Below the pieces are notes generated by a model. That model made no database searches. It was not told the origin of the DNA and saw only the letters and a program-made list of their open reading frames with translations. Shown here piece by piece: positions 61,743 through 64,000 of a stretch of DNA of 64,000 bases (positions within the stretch are counted from its first letter, which is position 1; each line of letters starts with the position of its first letter). The position numbers and the translations under genes were made by a program. This stretch comes from Lichenibacterium dinghuense (GTDB lineage Bacteria; Pseudomonadota; Alphaproteobacteria; Rhizobiales; Beijerinckiaceae), in assembly GCF_021730615.1 (NCBI RefSeq), contig NZ_JAJLMN010000001.1, positions 4,847,501-4,911,500 on the forward strand. The letters are read 5' to 3'.

Positions 61743-62306
61743 TCAGGGTTGAGCCGGGACGGTCCGCAGGAACAGGAGCTGGGCGATGCCGGCTTCGCGC
61801 CGCTCCACCGCCTCGAACCCCGCCGGGACGGCCACGGCGGCGCCGGCCGCCTCCTCCAGCACCAGCAGGGCGCCTGGCGCGAGCCAGCGCCCGGCCGCGA
61901 GCGACGCGAGCGCGGCTTCGCCGAGGCCCCGACCGTAGGGCGGGTCCAGGAAGGCGAGCTCGAAGGGCGCGGCCTGCACGTCGCCGAGCCGGGTCGCGTC
62001 GCGCCGGAAGATGCGGCACAGGCCCGCGACGCCGAGCGCCTCGACGTTGTCGCGGATCAAGGCGCGGGCTTCCGTCCCGTCCTCGACGAAGAGCGCGTGG
62101 GCGGCGCCGCGCGACAGGGCTTCGAGGCCGAGCGCGCCCGTGCCGGCGAAGAGGTCGATCACCCGCGCCCCAGCCACGGGGTCGCCGTAGCGGTGCGCCA
62201 GCACGTCGAATAGCGTTTCGCGCAGGCGGTCCGAGGTCGGGCGCGTCGCGTCGCCGGAGGGCGCCCGCAGCGCCCGGCCCCGGAAGCGCCCGCCGACGAC
62301 CCTCAC
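61743..62306 (-). CDS. rsmD: 16S rRNA (guanine-966-N2)-methyltransferase
   Basis: This 187-residue methyltransferase starts MRVVGGRFRGRALRAPSG, has TRPTSDRLRETLFDVL, the AdoMet motif VIDLFAGTGALGLEALSRGA and the catalytic DPPYG (residues 121-125). The GTG start overlaps the stop of the pseudouridine synthase gene (GTGA), a common rluB-rsmD arrangement in this group. Confidence 0.95.
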   Translation of the reverse strand: MRVVGGRFRGRALRAPSGDATRPTSDRLRETLFDVLAHRYGDPVAGARVIDLFAGTGALGLEALSRGAAHALFVEDGTEARALIRDNVEALGVAGLCRIFRRDATRLGDVQAAPFELAFLDPPYGRGLGEAALASLAAGRWLAPGALLVLEEAAGAAVAVPAGFEAVERREAGIAQLLFLRTVPAQP

Positions 62307-64000
62307 GGCCGGCCGCGGGGCGGCTTACCGGAAGGCTTGCCGCTGCCGGGCGCGGAGCCGCGGGGCTTGCCGCCGGAAGGGCGGCCGGTCGGCTTGTTGC
62401 GGCCCGTCGCGGGCCGCTCCGAGCCGAAGCCGCCGGGGCGCCCGTTGGGCTTGCCGGACGACGGCCTTCCGGATCGTGCCTCGGCGCCGGAGCCGCCGGG
62501 CCGGGCCGCGCGCGGCCGCTCGTCGCGCCGGTTCGCGCCGTCGCGGAAGGGCTTGTCGCCCCGCTCGCCGCGGGGCTTGTCCGCGCCCTCGGCCCGGCGC
62601 GGATCGTCCGCGCGGGGATTGCGGGGCCGGGCGGCGAAGCCCGTGCCGCGGGGTCGGCTGTCCGCGCCGGACCGCTCGCCAGCGGGGCGTTCGCCGCGCG
62701 GCGCGAAGCCGTCCCGCTCGCCGCGCGCCTTCGGGTCGAAGCGCCCGGCGCGGGGGCCACGGGGCCGCTCGGCCGCTTCCTCGCCGAAGCTGTCGCGGCG
62801 GGGCTTGAAGCCGAAGCCGCCGCGCGCCGGACGGGCGCCGTCGGCCTCGGCGCGGGTCTTCTGCCGGCCCGCCACGTAGTCGCCCTTCTCGGCCGCGAAG
62901 CGGCGGGCGTTGCGGCTGTCGCCGCGGGCGGCGCCCTTGGCGACCGGCACCACGCGCTCCACCGCCACGGTGCGGCCGCGGCGGTCCGCCGTGGCGCTCC
63001 GCTCCGTGCGCTTGCGGCCCTCACCGGCCTCCTCCTCGCGCGCGGCGCGGAGCGCGCCGACGTGCGGGCGGGGCGCGCCAGGGGTCGAGCGGCCCGGCCG
63101 CGGCGGGGCCACGCCCTCGTCGGCGCGGTATCCGCGTCGGGGCGCTTCCTCGCGCGCGTCGAGGTCGACGCCGGCCTGGGCCGCGAGCGCCGGGCCGAGC
63201 TGCTCGCGCAGCACGCGCAGCGGCACGGCCTCGACCGCGCCTTCCACGAGCTCGCCGAGCTGGAACGGCCCGAAGGACACGCGGATGAGGCGCGTCACGG
63301 CGAGGCCGAGCGATTCGAGCACGCGCTTGATCTCGCGGTTCTTGCCCTCGCGCAGCCCCATGGTGAGCCAGGCGTTGGCGCCCTGCACGCGGTCGAGCGT
63401 CGCCTCGATGCCGGCATAGTCGACGCCGTCGATCGTCACGCCGGCCTTGAGCGCGTCGAGCCGCGCCTGGTCGACCTCGCCGTTGGCGCGCACGCGGTAG
63501 CGGCGGAGCCAGCCCGTCGCGGGCAGCTCCAGCACGCGCGCGAGGCCGCCGTCGTTGGTCAGCAGCATCAGGCCTTCGGTGTTGATGTCGAGCCGCCCGA
63601 CCGACACGACGCGCGGCAGCCCGTCCGGAAGGTTGTCGAAGATCGTCGGCCGCCCTTCCGGGTCGCGCGCCGTGGTGACGAGGCCGCGCGGCTTGTGGAA
63701 CAGGTAGAGCCGCGTCTGGTCGCGCTCGGGCAGGGGCTCGCCGTCCACCGTGATGCGGTCGCCCGGCATCACGTTGAGGGCCGGGCTGTCGATCACCGCG
63801 CCGTTGACGGCCACGCGCCCGGCCGCGATCCAGCCCTCGGCGTCGCGGCGCGAGCAGAGGCCCGCGCGGGCCATCACCTTGGCGATGCGGGCGTCGTCCT
63901 TGGGCGGGGCGGGCTCGGCGCCGCGGGTCAGCGCCGCGCCGCCGCGCGGCTTGTCGCCGGGTCGGCGCGCGTCGTCGTGTCGGTCGTCGCGGCGGCGACT
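62303..64000 (-). CDS. rluB: RluB-type 23S rRNA pseudouridine synthase with long disordered tail (5' partial)
   Basis: The frame stays open to the right edge, so the N-terminus lies outside. In the window there are 565 residues. First comes a charged, Arg/Gly-rich lead-in. Then an S4 domain starts at KDDARIAKVMARAGLCSRRD, followed by the synthase core with the catalytic Asp in VGRLDINTEGLMLLTND and a C-terminal REGKNREIKRVLESLG. From about residue 290 the protein turns into a 270-residue Arg/Gly/Pro/Lys-rich disordered tail to the end (GKPPRGRP). Such tails are usual in alphaproteobacterial RluB and may bind RNA. Confidence 0.93.
   Translation of the reverse strand, partial: SRRRDDRHDDARRPGDKPRGGAALTRGAEPAPPKDDARIAKVMARAGLCSRRDAEGWIAAGRVAVNGAVIDSPALNVMPGDRITVDGEPLPERDQTRLYLFHKPRGLVTTARDPEGRPTIFDNLPDGLPRVVSVGRLDINTEGLMLLTNDGGLARVLELPATGWLRRYRVRANGEVDQARLDALKAGVTIDGVDYAGIEATLDRVQGANAWLTMGLREGKNREIKRVLESLGLAVTRLIRVSFGPFQLGELVEGAVEAVPLRVLREQLGPALAAQAGVDLDAREEAPRRGYRADEGVAPPRPGRSTPGAPRPHVGALRAAREEEAGEGRKRTERSATADRRGRTVAVERVVPVAKGAARGDSRNARRFAAEKGDYVAGRQKTRAEADGARPARGGFGFKPRRDSFGEEAAERPRGPRAGRFDPKARGERDGFAPRGERPAGERSGADSRPRGTGFAARPRNPRADDPRRAEGADKPRGERGDKPFRDGANRRDERPRAARPGGSGAEARSGRPSSGKPNGRPGGFGSERPATGRNKPTGRPSGGKPRGSAPGSGKPSGKPPRGRP

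Noticed and set aside
1-64000. CRISPR arrays, insertion sequences, prophage or integrated elements
   Set aside because: No regularly spaced direct repeats, transposase, integrase or phage genes were seen; the short repeats present are palindromic intergenic elements.

Overview
The window is 64 kb of very GC-rich, densely coded chromosomal DNA from an alphaproteobacterium, most likely a member of the Hyphomicrobiales (Rhizobiales). The basis is the hopanoid genes, the codon use, the SorC/polyol-type locus, a carnitine module of the kind described in rhizobia, and the small palindromic intergenic repeats. The genus cannot be fixed from sequence alone. There is no phage, integrase, transposase, rRNA or CRISPR array.

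Layout. 1-4.9 kb: squalene-hopene cyclase with HpnG nucleosidase, a divergent fosmidomycin-resistance-type exporter, a small lipoprotein and tRNA-Gln with its promoter. 5.3-13.5 kb: an EamA permease broken by an amber codon, a demethylase-like flavoprotein, a CocE-type hydrolase, and a two-gene carnitine module (3-dehydrocarnitine cleavage enzyme plus carnitine dehydrogenase-thioesterase fusion). 13.5-15.2 kb: a lower-GC gap and a run of very small genes. 15.3-20.6 kb: a complete Dpp/Opp-type ABC importer. 20.9-26.8 kb: histidine degradation (hutU, hutH, hutI and divergent hutF). 26.8-32.4 kb: a desaturase with a divergent regulator, an ammonia-lyase paralogue without its cofactor-forming serine, an aldo/keto reductase and a LysR regulator. 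32.4-37.2 kb: a signalling cluster (histidine kinase, secreted protein, PAS-LuxR protein, CsbD-like protein, single-domain receiver, PhnD-like binding protein).

37.2-53.4 kb is the most distinctive part: a locus controlled by a SorC-family regulator. It has a TPP-dependent E1 alpha/beta pair, an E2 split into a free lipoyl domain and a free catalytic domain, a GlpD-like dehydrogenase, a class II aldolase, a ribose-type ABC importer, a glycerol-1-phosphate-dehydrogenase-like enzyme, two FGGY kinases and a HAD phosphatase. Two promoters have the same -35/-10 boxes and spacing and carry the same 38-nt dyad; a third, weaker copy lies before the HAD gene. These sites outline the regulon. The gene content resembles erythritol (ery) loci but adds an aldolase and a 2-oxoacid-dehydrogenase-type complex. 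It looks like import, phosphorylation, oxidation and aldol cleavage of a polyol or glycerol derivative, with oxidative conversion of one fragment to an acyl-CoA. The substrate is unknown.

53.5-64 kb is mostly housekeeping: lytic transglycosylase, endonuclease III, an AI-2E permease with an added cytosolic domain, a TrmJ-like methyltransferase, a DegP protease, a GIY-YIG protein whose tail is made by a repeat, a prenyl diphosphate synthase, RsmD, and a partial RluB-type pseudouridine synthase running off the right edge.
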